Positions 1-8,149 are shown, numbered from the stretch's first letter. The stretch is 64,000 bases of DNA from Pseudobdellovibrionaceae bacterium (GCA_018663505.1 JABJQG010000020.1:62001-126000), one strand, 5' to 3'. A program made the numbers and translations. The notes: a model not told the origin generated them from the letters alone.

Positions 1-1300
1 CGGAAACCTGTTCTTTAGTGGAAAACCCAGGGTGGAAAACCAGCTGAACAACCTCTTGATCTGACATTTTATCATTAGCTTTAATAATATTTTTTTCTAT
101 GGCTTTTTTTCTAATTATATCTGGTGGAATTCCTCCACCATCATCAATAACCTCAATGACTAAGCTATTGCCATCATGAAAACAGTTGATATCAATATTC
201 CCTTGAGCAGACTTGCCCGCATTAATGCGATCTTCTACATTAGACTCAATACCATGATCAACAGCGTTTCTTACTAGGTGAACCAAGGGGTCTCCCAATT
301 GCTCTAGGACCAACTTATCAACCTCTGTCTCTTCACCAATTAACCTTAACTCAATGTCTTTATTTAAAACATTAGATGTATCCCTAACTATTCTTTGCAT
401 CTTCTGTAGAACACCTTTTATAGGTAACATTCTTAGGCTCATAGATATTTCATGAATATCTTTTGACAGCTTTGAAAGTTGACCTAAGGATTTAGTCAGT
501 ATTTCAGACTTAAATTCATCTTTATGTTGATTTAAAACGCTTTGTAAAATTACAAGTTCACCAACTGAATTATTAAGTTGAGCTAGTCTCGACAAGCTCA
601 CTCTTATATTTTCATCTTTCTTAGCCTGACTTGTCACAGCAGAAACTTTCTTTTTTAAAGGTGCCGTTTGCTCATCATTTTGCACTTTATTAATCTCTAC
701 TACATTACTCTCATTTAACGGAGGTTGTACGTCATTAGCAACCTCTTGTTTTTTATCTAGTTGAATTTGAATGTCTGTGTTTTCAACCAAAGACTTATCA
801 TGAACCATAGCTTGTTGTTCAAAAATATCATGTGCGTCTTCCTCTAATGTTTCATTTACTTCAATTTCCGAGTCACCTTCCTGATCCAATGAAGTTTGTG
901 CAGATGATTCAACGCCATTTTCCAAAATATTTACAATTCTACTTATTAAATCAACACTATCAAATTCTGCATTAAAATTATTAGTTAAGGTACTCACCAT
1001 ATGAGATAGGTGGTCATTACAGTCTAACAACAGAGAAACAACACTCTCCACTATTGGAATTCTATTTTCTTTGAGCTGAAGAATTAAGTTTTCCATATTA
1101 TGTGTAAATTCAGCAACCTCACCAAAACCAACCGCTCGAGAACTGCCTTTTAAATTATGAGCTAAACGAAATATTTGGTCTAATATTTCTGGATCTTCGT
1201 GATTGTTCTCTAGTTGTAAAAAAGACTGCTCACAGTCCTCTAATAACTGTGCTGACTCCTCTAAGAAATCTCCTTTTAGTTCTTTTTCAAAATCATCCAT
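1..1300 (-). CDS. cheA: Chemotaxis histidine kinase CheA (3' part missing)
   Basis: Only the first ~433 codons lie in the window; the stop is beyond the left edge. Reading leftward from the ATG at 1300, residues 1-110 form an Hpt domain with the phospho-acceptor motif LAHNLKGSSRAVGFG (His48). A charged linker follows, then a dimerisation segment, then the start of an HATPase domain with a G1-type box (IDDGGGIP) and FHPGFST just before the edge. This is the standard CheA order (Hpt, linker, dimerisation, ATPase). The enzyme phosphorylates CheY/CheB under chemoreceptor control. A chemoreceptor gene lies 8 bp upstream on the same strand, so they probably form one transcript. Confidence 0.93.
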   Translation of the reverse strand, partial: MDDFEKELKGDFLEESAQLLEDCEQSFLQLENNHEDPEILDQIFRLAHNLKGSSRAVGFGEVAEFTHNMENLILQLKENRIPIVESVVSLLLDCNDHLSHMVSTLTNNFNAEFDSVDLISRIVNILENGVESSAQTSLDQEGDSEIEVNETLEEDAHDIFEQQAMVHDKSLVENTDIQIQLDKKQEVANDVQPPLNESNVVEINKVQNDEQTAPLKKKVSAVTSQAKKDENIRVSLSRLAQLNNSVGELVILQSVLNQHKDEFKSEILTKSLGQLSKLSKDIHEISMSLRMLPIKGVLQKMQRIVRDTSNVLNKDIELRLIGEETEVDKLVLEQLGDPLVHLVRNAVDHGIESNVEDRINAGKSAQGNIDINCFHDGNSLVIEVIDDGGGIPPDIIRKKAIEKNIIKANDKMSDQEVVQLVFHPGFSTKEQVS

Positions 1301-1308
1301 AGTAGTAC

Positions 1309-2421
1309 CTACGCCACCCCTCTTGTATCATGAGTGACAACACCCATGACTTGATTAATATCCTTAATAATAAAATCAATCTCTTGCTTAAATTTTTCAG
1401 TATTAGCATATATTTCTTTAGATCTGTGATTGACATCATTTAAATCACTCATAATATCCGAAGCCTCTTTAATATCACTAGCCTGTTCTTCGGAAAAATT
1501 GCTTAAATCCGTAATAGAACTGTTAATATTCTTTGCACTCTGAACTACTAAATCAAATACATCGCCACAGTGTCTCGCTATATGTAGACCATTTTCAATC
1601 TTACCTTGTCCTTCGGTCTTTAGCTTTGATATTGATATAGAAGATTGCTTAGCTATTCGCTCTGTGGTTTTCACACCTGCAGCTACTATTTCATTAATCT
1701 CCAGAGAGGCCCTCCCACTCATCTGTGCTAAATTCCCAATTTCTTCCGCAACCACAGCAAAACCCTTGCCATGATCACCCGCCCTTGCTGCCTCTACAGA
1801 AGCATTAAAGGACAATAGTTTAGTTTGAAACACAATATCATTAATCACTTGGGTCTTTATGGAGATATCATTTATCAAATTTATAATATTTGACATCTCT
1901 TGGTTATTTTCAACAAAGGTGTCTAAAATAAACTGATTACTTTGACCAATATTATCAATGGATTTAATTATTTCACCAACCGATTCAACACCCTCGTCTG
2001 CTAGAGTACTGTTATTATCAATTCTTTTACCGGCCTCTAGAGCGCCTGCAGATGCCTTATCATTTATATTTGAAATTTGATTTAAAGTAGATGTGGTTTC
2101 TCGCATGATAAGAGACTGTTTTTTAGCGTTTCCAAAAAACTCTCCAGTAAGAGCTGTAATGTCCTCATTACTTTCTACCAGTCTTGCTCTAATTTGCTCT
2201 AATACATCTTCTATGCTACTGATATTTCGAGCTGTGGATTTATAAATTAAAATTCCCAGTACAGAGATTACAAAATAAAAAAGTGTTATCTCTACCCAAT
2301 TATTCGTGAGAAAAACCACAGTATCATTATTAGCCCCTATATAACCTAGAATAAATGATATTACTGCAAAAACAGACATCAAATACAATCGGAAATGTTT
2401 TTTAAACATGGTTTTCTGCAT
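1309..2421 (-). CDS. Methyl-accepting chemotaxis protein without a periplasmic sensor domain
   Basis: About 370 aa. Two membrane helices (roughly residues 10-30 and 42-60) are separated by only about ten residues, so there is no ligand-binding domain. The rest is a long coiled coil with the conserved signalling tip ([21 protein letters not shown], then [15 protein letters not shown]) around residues 195-233. That tip contacts CheA and CheW. I chose the ATG at 2421; a TTG one codon upstream is possible. cheA follows 8 bp downstream. It probably senses the membrane or cytoplasm, or acts as an adaptor; the stimulus cannot be read from the sequence. Confidence 0.9.
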   Translation of the reverse strand: MQKTMFKKHFRLYLMSVFAVISFILGYIGANNDTVVFLTNNWVEITLFYFVISVLGILIYKSTARNISSIEDVLEQIRARLVESNEDITALTGEFFGNAKKQSLIMRETTSTLNQISNINDKASAGALEAGKRIDNNSTLADEGVESVGEIIKSIDNIGQSNQFILDTFVENNQEMSNIINLINDISIKTQVINDIVFQTKLLSFNASVEAARAGDHGKGFAVVAEEIGNLAQMSGRASLEINEIVAAGVKTTERIAKQSSISISKLKTEGQGKIENGLHIARHCGDVFDLVVQSAKNINSSITDLSNFSEEQASDIKEASDIMSDLNDVNHRSKEIYANTEKFKQEIDFIIKDINQVMGVVTHDTRGVA

Positions 2422-2604
2422 CAAGTATTCTCCCTATATTGTTATCGGTAAAAAGAATAAATTTGATTAACAATTTTTGTGCCCAGCTTTTGGTCCAGAC
2501 CCGAATATGTTTGCAAAAATTTTGGATTTATTAACAATTATAGCTAAAGTCTTTATTTCTAATTTCCGAAATAGTTATATTATTGATTTTAAGGAGATAC
2601 CTAG

Positions 2605-3999
2605 ATGGGGAATTTTAATTTAAGTACAAAACTCACACTCTCTTACCTCGGGGTTGCGCTTTTCCCACTACTTGTAAGTGGTCTTATCACAATTTATGAA
2701 TTTAACAAGCTAGTCAACCTTGAAAAATCAGGCACATCAGTGAGTTTAAATGAAACCTTCATTACGCTCATCACTACATTTACCATCTCTGCTTTGATAT
2801 CAATTTTATTTACAAGCGTTCTCTCTTATATCTTTTCAAAAAAACTGAATAATAAATTAGAAGAAATTTCTGAAACATTAAAACTGGAAACAAGTAAAAC
2901 TATAGAGGATAGCAAAAAAGTAAAAGATGCCTCTCAATCAGTTTCTAGTGGTACAAATCAGCAAGCCTCTGCCATTCAGCAAACTGTAGCTACATTAAGT
3001 GAGATTACGGCTATGGTAGATAAAACTCTAGATGGTGTAAATGTCACTATGAGAAACTCTAAAGCTAACGAAGAAGTCTCTAATGAAGGTCAAGAAGCTG
3101 TTAGAGAAATGATTAGGGCGATGGATGAAATAACACTCAGCAATGGTAATATTTCTAAAACCGTTTCAAACAGCAATATTGAAATTGAAAAAATAGTTGG
3201 ACTTATAAATGATATATCGGATAAGACCCAAGTGATTAATGACATTGTGTTTCAAACCAAACTATTATCATTTAATGCCTCAGTGGAAGCTGCAAGAGCT
3301 GGCGAACACGGTAAAGGCTTTTCAGTGGTGGCTGAAGAAGTAGGTAATCTTGCGCACATGAGCGGAAAAGCAGCAAAAGAAATTACTGAAATGCTCACAG
3401 GTAGCATTAAGCAAGTTGAGGGTGTGGTAAACCAATCCTCTACCAATATTTCTAAGCTAATGAAATCTAGCGACGCAAAAATAGAGGTTGGCGCACAAGT
3501 AGCAAAAAGGTGTGGCGAAGTGTTTGATGAGATTAGAAAAAATGCTGGAAATGTAAGTAAATCCATGGAGGACCTCTCTTATGCATCAAAAGAACAAGCC
3601 GATGGTGTCAGTAATATCTCCATTGCCATGAATGAACTAGATGACGCTACTCAAAAAAATGCAAATATGGCCCATGCTACATCTTCATATTCAGACAGCT
3701 TATTTGAGATGGGCCAAAAACTAAACCAAACAATAGGCGGTCTAGAACATGTTGTCTATGGCAGTAAAAGTAAAAACGCTGGCAATGATAACCATGATGA
3801 GAAAGGCACTCCTGGACACAATGTTCTACCTTTCAAGATCTTTGAAGAAACTAGATCTACATATAGCACTTCAGAAAAAGTAGCTGTAAACCAGGACTTT
3901 AATGAAGAGCAACCAGTTGAAAGTGACGAAAACCAAAGCTCGGTCAGCTCAGCAGACTCTTTACCAAATTTTGATGACCCTCGATTTGAAGATATCTAG
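2605..3999 (+). CDS. Methyl-accepting chemotaxis protein
   Basis: 464 aa, divergent from the receptor at 1309-2421. A good ribosome site (AAGGAGA) precedes the ATG. Two N-terminal helices (about 8-29 and 50-77) flank a short periplasmic loop. A cytoplasmic coiled coil follows with the same tip as the neighbour ([21 protein letters not shown]), then an acidic, low-complexity tail from about residue 385. The near-identical tip suggests both receptors sit in one array with the CheA encoded here. The intergenic region carries a short near-palindrome TTTCCGAAA (2563-2571), a sequence also present as two copies in the sigma-54 control region at 8176-8211. Confidence 0.9.
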   Translation: MGNFNLSTKLTLSYLGVALFPLLVSGLITIYEFNKLVNLEKSGTSVSLNETFITLITTFTISALISILFTSVLSYIFSKKLNNKLEEISETLKLETSKTIEDSKKVKDASQSVSSGTNQQASAIQQTVATLSEITAMVDKTLDGVNVTMRNSKANEEVSNEGQEAVREMIRAMDEITLSNGNISKTVSNSNIEIEKIVGLINDISDKTQVINDIVFQTKLLSFNASVEAARAGEHGKGFSVVAEEVGNLAHMSGKAAKEITEMLTGSIKQVEGVVNQSSTNISKLMKSSDAKIEVGAQVAKRCGEVFDEIRKNAGNVSKSMEDLSYASKEQADGVSNISIAMNELDDATQKNANMAHATSSYSDSLFEMGQKLNQTIGGLEHVVYGSKSKNAGNDNHDEKGTPGHNVLPFKIFEETRSTYSTSEKVAVNQDFNEEQPVESDENQSSVSSADSLPNFDDPRFEDI

Positions 4000-4054
4000 T
4001 GTAGGCCTTGCATCTTTATAATTTATTTGATAATTTTCCCCTGTCTCTTTATGT

Positions 4055-4130
4055 GGGGGATTAGCTCAGTTGGGAGAGCGAGAGGCTGGCAGCTTCTAGG
4101 TCGCAGGTTCGATCCCTGTATCCTCCACCA
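4055..4130 (+). tRNA. tRNA-Ala(GGC)
   Basis: A complete 76-nt cloverleaf. The acceptor stem GGGGGAT pairs with ATCCTCC and includes the G3-U70 wobble that identifies alanine tRNAs. The D-arm is GCTCAGTTGGGAGAGC. The anticodon stem AGAGG/CTTCT holds the loop CTGGCAG (anticodon GGC), and the T-arm has GTTCGATCC. CCA is encoded. The element that follows begins immediately after the CCA, and a TCCACCA copy lies beyond the integrase gene, so the 3' end of this tRNA is the likely integration site. Confidence 0.97.
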
Positions 4131-4373
4131 TATTACTCTAGTACCAGAAGATCCTTTCTGAAATATCCCCGTAAATCACTAAAAACAAAAGACAAATAGT
4201 TTCAATTACTTAGCATTCCAATTCATCACTTTTATTTCCCGAGATTTCTCGAAATTTCCTGATTTAGCTACTTTTGGCTACCCATTTGGCTTCGCCCGTA
4301 GCACCCCCCTTTTTCGCTTCATATCGTAGCACTCCTTCCTAGTCATCCCTTTGATTTTTCTAAACAAAAACAT

Positions 4374-4421
4374 GAGCACCACGCTGGCAGAAATTGCTAT
4401 TTCAAAGCCAGTGGTGCGCTC
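4374..4421 (+). promoter_or_regulatory. Imperfect inverted repeat in the leader of the double-HTH gene
   Basis: GAGCACCACGCTGGC (4374-4388) can pair with GCCAGTGGTGCGCTC (4407-4421) across an 18-nt loop, with two small compensating bulges. It sits 38 bp upstream of the likely start codon, so it could be a leader hairpin or an operator. No T-tract follows, so it is not a clear terminator. Confidence 0.4.
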
Positions 4422-4431
4422 GCAGACAAGA

Positions 4432-4447
4432 GGTGAAATGTTTCACC
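4432..4447. promoter_or_regulatory. Palindrome GGTGAAA-N2-TTTCACC before the HTH gene
   Basis: Perfect 7-bp arms with a 2-bp spacer, ending 12 bp before the ATG and directly upstream of the GGAGG ribosome site. An HTH regulator bound here would block expression, so autoregulation by the following gene is likely but inferred. Confidence 0.45.
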
Positions 4448-4459
4448 CACGGAGGAAGA

Positions 4460-5077
4460 ATGATGACAAAAGAAATTACAAAAGAGGCCCTAGCTCTCAA
4501 GAAACTGAGAGAGATCAAAGGCCTTAATCGCAAAGAGGCCGGAGTCCTTTTAGGGGTCAGCTTCAAAACGGTGGAAAAGTTTGAAAATGGGAGAACTATT
4601 CTTACTAGAACAAAGATTGCTGAAATTCTGACTGGATATGATTTTTTATTCAATGACTTTGAGTTGTGCTGTGAAGGGAAAATGCAGCAAGTTCAAGATC
4701 GATTTGTAACAAAAAGACCCAAGGTGATTGACAACAATTATCTTAGGCGAAGTTACAAAAAAATCATTACTAAAGAAGTAAAAACTCTAGCAGTCCTGCG
4801 CAAGCTGAAAGGCCTCAATAAGTTTCAGGCCAGCCGTGAGTGTGGCTATGCCAAATGTACTATTGGCCATATTGAATATGGCCGAATTGAGCTTACACCA
4901 AAAAGAATTTGTCATGTTGTAGAGTCATATGGCTTTACCATGGCAGATTATAAATACCACCTTAAGAGTGATCAATTTGTTACAGATATCCAAGATAACT
5001 GCATCTCTCTGATCAAAAGCTTGAGTGAAGACAAACTCAAGGCCGTTTACCCACTACTACAAACATTCAATAACTAA
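4460..5077 (+). CDS. Double helix-turn-helix (XRE-type) regulator
   Basis: 205 aa from the ATG at 4460, chosen because GGAGG lies 5 nt upstream and an upstream in-frame ATG (4394) lies inside the hairpin leader. The protein holds two tandem XRE-like HTH units: residues ~10-55 (LKKLREIKGLNRKEAGVLLG, then KTVEKFENGR) and ~110-155 (LAVLRKLKGLNKFQASRECG, then TIGHIEYGRIELT). The units are clearly repeats of each other. As first gene of the element it is a good candidate for an ICE master repressor or copy regulator. It could bind the palindrome just upstream. Not matched to a named family. Confidence 0.75.
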   Translation: MMTKEITKEALALKKLREIKGLNRKEAGVLLGVSFKTVEKFENGRTILTRTKIAEILTGYDFLFNDFELCCEGKMQQVQDRFVTKRPKVIDNNYLRRSYKKIITKEVKTLAVLRKLKGLNKFQASRECGYAKCTIGHIEYGRIELTPKRICHVVESYGFTMADYKYHLKSDQFVTDIQDNCISLIKSLSEDKLKAVYPLLQTFNN

Positions 5078-5098
5078 TTCTATTAAAGGAGCAACAAC

Positions 5099-5449
5099 AT
5101 GAAAACAAAAGTAGAAAAGCAATCTAACAATAATGGAAATTTCAAATCAGTAAGAATCAAAGTTGATACAAAAAATATTGTCGATAAAAAACTGGCCATG
5201 ATCAACAGGTCTGATGAGTTTGGTAAAATTAATTATGATAAGCTGATCCAATTCCTTGTCGAGTCTATGACGACTGAGCAAGTAGATTCGCTACAAAAAA
5301 CTACAGTGACGTGGAAAATTGAGGAGCCAAGGCTGATGAAGTTGTGGACAAAGAAAAATGGAAAAGTAACAGGTGAAAAGTGGAAAGAAATGCTTTATAT
5401 GGGCCAACTTCAATCTTTCGTAAAGGAAAATTCTAGAATTACGATTTAA
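5099..5449 (+). CDS. Small DNA-binding-type protein, paralogue of the gene at 41887
   Basis: 116 aa, with AAAGGAG before the ATG, 21 bp downstream of the HTH gene, so probably in one operon. The architecture parallels the 116-aa protein at 41887-42237: a charged N-tail, a short strand-like segment (VRIKVDTKN versus VRVNKETRR), a helix ending FGK, a second helix rich in L/I, and a C-terminal segment with NGKVTGEKWKEML versus NGSISKDDFLGKLHDLML. This strand-helix-helix start suggests a ribbon-helix-helix-like DNA-binding protein. The function is unknown; a relaxosome, partition or regulatory role is possible. Confidence 0.65.
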   Translation: MKTKVEKQSNNNGNFKSVRIKVDTKNIVDKKLAMINRSDEFGKINYDKLIQFLVESMTTEQVDSLQKTTVTWKIEEPRLMKLWTKKNGKVTGEKWKEMLYMGQLQSFVKENSRITI

Positions 5450-5458
5450 TCTTTTTAT

Positions 5459-5486
5459 AGAAGAGGTGTATCAACACGCCTCTTCT
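5459..5486 (+). terminator. Hairpin terminator after the HTH operon
   Basis: An 11-bp stem (AGAAGAGGTGT / ACGCCTCTTCT, one T-G pair) with a 6-nt loop, 10 bp after the stop of the preceding gene, followed by a pyrimidine-rich tail ATTTCCTCCTCT. The T-run is weak, but position and stability fit a terminator between converging units. Confidence 0.6.
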
Positions 5487-5638
5487 ATTTCCTCCTCTCC
5501 TTCGATGTAGTTTTCTACGTCTTGAGTCCAGTAATAAGTAGACCCATTATCAAAGGTGACAAGTTGGTCATCTTCAGCAGGGCCACCAATGTATTCGCCA
5601 AGTCCAATATTCCAAGAGACAGGATCTTGATCTTTCAT
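5471..5638 (-). pseudogene. Small acidic ORF, probably the remnant of a longer gene
   Basis: From an ATG at 5638 the minus strand encodes 55 aa (MKDQDPVSWNIGLG ... EEEIEEAC). The frame stays open upstream for 15 further protein-like residues (ETVTVEYLKFSTTTV) without a start. One base-shift further upstream the next frame reads GYKVAKKGCIEVK, running into the end of the TIR gene. This looks like a gene fragment broken by a frameshift, or a small partner gene of the TIR-caspase operon with a lost start. The short ORF overlaps the terminator. I do not recognise the family. Confidence 0.35.
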
Positions 5639-5710
5639 AACGGTGGTTGTTGAAAACTTTAGGTATTCGACAGTAACAGTTTCACTTCAATACAACCTTT
5701 TTTAGCAACT

Positions 5711-6256
5711 TTATATCCAAGATTTTAATACTTTGTTGCCACCATCGCTGGTATTTATCCATAATTGAAATTCAGAACTTCCTTCAATCGTAGCAATGTC
5801 AACATAAGGATATAGCGTAAGATACTCTTGCCCTTTGAATTGTGTTTGCCCATTAATGTCATCAATAACAGGCAAAATTGCAACTTTCTCTTTCCTTCCA
5901 TCAAAAAAGCCTAGCTCCCACGGCATCCATTTACTTGCTTTAGAATTTTTTGACGTAGCATATAGAAGACATTTGCAGTTTTCCATTCTACGTTTTATTA
6001 TCTCAGCCGTCTCTTGAGTGACATTTTCACGGTCAAAGGAGTCTTCTAACCAGTCGACGTACACACTGTAACCCAATGTTTCAATTTTAGATTTTAACGT
6101 TTCAACCTCAATAGCATCCAGAAAGGAGTGAGAGAGAAAAATATCATAGCTTTTTTTTATTCCTGCCAACTTAATAAAATTACTTTCAACCATACTTTTT
6201 GAGAGGCGATTATCATTTGCCTCTTTGATTAAGTCTGATCTTTTGAACAAAGCCAA
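5711..6256 (-). CDS. TIR-domain protein (Thoeris ThsB-like)
   Basis: 181 aa, starting at a TTG with GAGGAG 7 nt upstream. After ~35 residues comes a canonical TIR domain: strand A and BB-loop region (YDIFLSHSFLDA, ~37-48), and the catalytic-glutamate segment SKWMPWELGFFDG with Glu114. The WELG(F/Y)FDG form is typical of TIRs that consume NAD+ to make cyclic ADP-ribose-type signals. It is last in a three-gene minus-strand operon (TIR-like, caspase-like, TIR). I infer that it produces or tunes a nucleotide signal for the neighbouring protease. A stand-alone NADase is the alternative. Confidence 0.85.
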   Translation of the reverse strand: MALFKRSDLIKEANDNRLSKSMVESNFIKLAGIKKSYDIFLSHSFLDAIEVETLKSKIETLGYSVYVDWLEDSFDRENVTQETAEIIKRRMENCKCLLYATSKNSKASKWMPWELGFFDGRKEKVAILPVIDDINGQTQFKGQEYLTLYPYVDIATIEGSSEFQLWINTSDGGNKVLKSWI

Positions 6257-6266
6257 AACTAACTCC

Positions 6267-7226
6267 TCAGATTTTATTGTTAATAACTAAGTTGAAATAA
6301 TATCTACCCAGGTGCGAAAGCTTGCAGTAACGTTCTTCTATTGCAACCCAATACAAATCGGGTTTAGCGTGTGGAATCTCAATTAGCCCACCAGTTTGTA
6401 GTCTTTTTAAAGTTTTGAATGTAATAACATTACCTTCGATAGCAACCTTTTCAGTTTCTTCGTATGTTTTATCCATGTAAAACTCATGATCAATCGTCGG
6501 AAAAATATCGCATAAAGATCTCAAATCTTCCTTTTTAACTCTTGGGGAAGTATTTCTTAAAGTTGTTGATCTAGAAATATATGATTTAAACAATGGACGT
6601 TGATCCCATGCTCCAAAATTTTTTTCAACATGGTAATAAACACTTGCTGGTGTTACCGTGCCTTGAATATCAGCAGCACCGCCAGCAAGGGCGTCACATA
6701 CCAATGATGTAAAAAGTCCTTCGCCTCCAATTTCAATAGAGCTTTCTGATTCTCTACTTGCAGATAGAATTGAAACACCTTCTCTTAATGTTACTTGATT
6801 CCCATTTACTAATGGTGGAACTCTCCCCATTGAGCCACTATGACAACAATCAAGTATAACGATAACTTCCTTAACTTTAGATTGATTCGCAAGAGTCAAA
6901 ATATCGCTCATTGAAATACCAGCATCATATTTTTTTGCATCAGAAGGGCAAATTGCCCCTCCAGTGCTAGTCATCGTACCGTGACCAGAAAAATAAAAAA
7001 AAGCCATATCTGCTGGCTCATCAAAAAGTTCATCAAGTTTTTCTCTCAATAACACTTTGTCAATATTTTGCTCGTTTGATGTCAAAAGGATAGTATCAAA
7101 ATTTGCATCCTTATTTTCATGAACTCGAATTAAATCATTCATTTTATTTGCATCATTTATGCACCCAAGAAGATCATTATCTCCACCGCCATAATCATTA
7201 ATTCCAACTATTAAAGCTCGTTTCAT
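6267..7226 (-). CDS. Caspase-like (peptidase C14) protease
   Basis: 319 aa. The caspase fold is clear: ALIVGINDYGG at the start, the catalytic His82 in FYFSGHGT, and the catalytic Cys128 in VIVILDCCHSG. Residues ~215-319 form an extra C-terminal region ending in a winged-helix-like stretch (ITFKTLKRLQTGG, then YWVAIEERYCKLSHLGRYYF), a possible ligand-sensing or regulatory domain. The start overlaps the upstream gene's stop as ATGA, so translation is coupled. TIR genes on both sides suggest a signal-activated suicide protease like the caspase effectors reported for type IV Thoeris. That activity is inferred. Confidence 0.88.
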   Translation of the reverse strand: MKRALIVGINDYGGGDNDLLGCINDANKMNDLIRVHENKDANFDTILLTSNEQNIDKVLLREKLDELFDEPADMAFFYFSGHGTMTSTGGAICPSDAKKYDAGISMSDILTLANQSKVKEVIVILDCCHSGSMGRVPPLVNGNQVTLREGVSILSASRESESSIEIGGEGLFTSLVCDALAGGAADIQGTVTPASVYYHVEKNFGAWDQRPLFKSYISRSTTLRNTSPRVKKEDLRSLCDIFPTIDHEFYMDKTYEETEKVAIEGNVITFKTLKRLQTGGLIEIPHAKPDLYWVAIEERYCKLSHLGRYYFNLVINNKI

Positions 7227-7633
7227 TTATTTTTTCCTTCTGTCATCATTTGGGAAATTGCACTTGCTATTTCATCCCATTTCCAGTTGATAGTTCTATT
7301 CCGTTGAAGTCCCTTTGGTAGATTTGATAGTTTCCCCGCACCATCAACATAGACTCCAAATATTGGAACATTTTGGTCTTTCGCCATTGTTATTTCTTTA
7401 TTGACGCCGGTAGCAGAACTCATGTTTTTTCCGACTAAAACAATAAGCAGGTTACATTTTCCAATTTTTTCCTTAATTTGCTTTTCCCATACAGCTTGCG
7501 GTAAAGAAGATTTAGAAGACCAGTCTTGAATTGAAAAAGGTGTTTTTGAGTTGTCTGATTGCCCTGAAAAAAGAATTTTCTGATCCTCGTTGTGGTCAAA
7601 ATCAAAACTAATGAATGCTCTTGGGTCCGCCAT
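7223..7633 (-). CDS. TIR-like (MTH538/DUF1863, ThsB-type) protein
   Basis: 136 aa with RBS AAGGAGAGG. The sequence has the ThsB/MTH538 TIR-like pattern: RAFISFDFDHNEDQ at the start, FSIQDWSSKSSLPQAVWEKQI in the middle, the strand CNLLIVLVGKN, and VNKEITMA with the probable catalytic Glu80. First gene of the TIR/caspase/TIR operon. In Thoeris systems ThsB senses phage and makes a cADPR-type messenger; here the effector would be the caspase-like protein. Two different TIRs flanking one caspase suggest either two sensors or division of labour. Confidence 0.82.
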   Translation of the reverse strand: MADPRAFISFDFDHNEDQKILFSGQSDNSKTPFSIQDWSSKSSLPQAVWEKQIKEKIGKCNLLIVLVGKNMSSATGVNKEITMAKDQNVPIFGVYVDGAGKLSNLPKGLQRNRTINWKWDEIASAISQMMTEGKNK

Positions 7634-7819
7634 AAAATCCTCTCCTTAATTATTAGAAATATACACACAAAGATGTGTCTGTTCTCATGTAAGTCAACCC
7701 CCCACAATATAAAAAATAAATCAGCAAGCTTTATTCTACATATGTCATATTCTTCATCTGTTAGAAAAAATCTTTATCAAGCTAAAATAATTTTAATTTC
7801 AAGGGCTTAAGGTTTTTCT

Positions 7820-7875
7820 CCATTTTAAATCTCCTTCAAATCCCTCCGGGTTGGGTGAAAGGAGATTTAAAATGG
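7820..7875 (+). promoter_or_regulatory. Long inverted repeat burying the RBS and start codon of the small membrane peptide
   Basis: A perfect 17-bp arm (7820-7836) pairs with 7859-7875. The right arm contains the AAGGAG ribosome site and the ATG of the 53-aa gene, so the mRNA would be locked in a hairpin. The stem extends with one bulge (CA/TG) and flanking T/A tracts. By symmetry the left arm, read on the minus strand, also carries AAGGAG plus ATG, opening a 13-codon mini-ORF. Type I toxins and some riboregulated leaders are silenced this way. Confidence 0.7.
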
Positions 7876-8033
7876 AAAAAAAACAAACAGAAAATAGAAT
7901 ATCATTTGAGCTAAGCATGAAGTTTTGTATGCGCGACTACAGATTTCGACTTAGCTCAACCAAAGGCTGGATAGTAGCAATAGTTCTCATCTTGATTAGA
8001 ATCATAATGATCATGGCCAGAGATGGGCCATGA
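7872..8033 (+). CDS. Small single-helix membrane protein, type I toxin-like
   Basis: 53 aa from the ATG at 7872 (AAGGAG 7 nt upstream). Residues 1-34 are charged; residues ~35-50 form one hydrophobic helix (GWIVAIVLILIRIIMIMA) followed by RDGP. The stop lies inside a strong hairpin terminator. The start is buried in a 17-bp inverted repeat. Small size, one helix and translational masking recall type I toxins or stress peptides; no antisense RNA can be proven. It lies divergent from the TIR-caspase operon and just upstream of the sigma-54 control region, so a defence or regulatory link is also possible. Confidence 0.55.
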   Translation: MEKKQTENRISFELSMKFCMRDYRFRLSSTKGWIVAIVLILIRIIMIMARDGP

Positions 8034-8037
8034 TCAT
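8007..8037 (+). terminator. Strong hairpin over the stop of the small membrane gene
   Basis: A perfect 12-bp stem (ATGATCATGGCC / GGCCATGATCAT) with loop AGAGATG, followed by TTCATTTT. It shares the core CCAGAGATGGG with the middle 18-bp palindrome at 8237, so it may be more than a terminator. Confidence 0.65.
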
Positions 8038-8149
8038 TTCATTTTAGAAAATTAGTAAAATTAGAGTCTGCATATATTTATGTATTTTTTATATGATATT
8101 TCTTCGAAATGCCTCATATTTGTGCAATACAGCTATTTCTGTTATAAAG

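Larger units (their letters stand above)
4131..4459. other. Left end of the ICE: integrase-arm-like repeats and palindromic leader
   Basis: No gene in 329 bp. It holds AGCTAC and GGCTAC (4266-4281), two direct CGTAGCAC copies (4297-4304 and 4325-4332), and a 26-bp segment at 4234-4259 that resembles 43814-43837 beyond the integrase stop (about 19 of the first 24 positions match, same orientation). GGCTAC recurs at 43846-43851. Such repeats near both ends are what integrase arm-binding sites look like; that role is inferred. The last part holds two palindromic structures before the HTH gene. Confidence 0.5.

Noticed and set aside
3252-3566. 104-aa minus-strand ORF inside the chemoreceptor
   Set aside because: Shadow of a well supported chemoreceptor signalling domain.
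7592-7810. 72-aa plus-strand ORF
   Set aside because: It runs opposite to the TIR-like gene and its promoter, has no RBS and reads as AT-rich noise.
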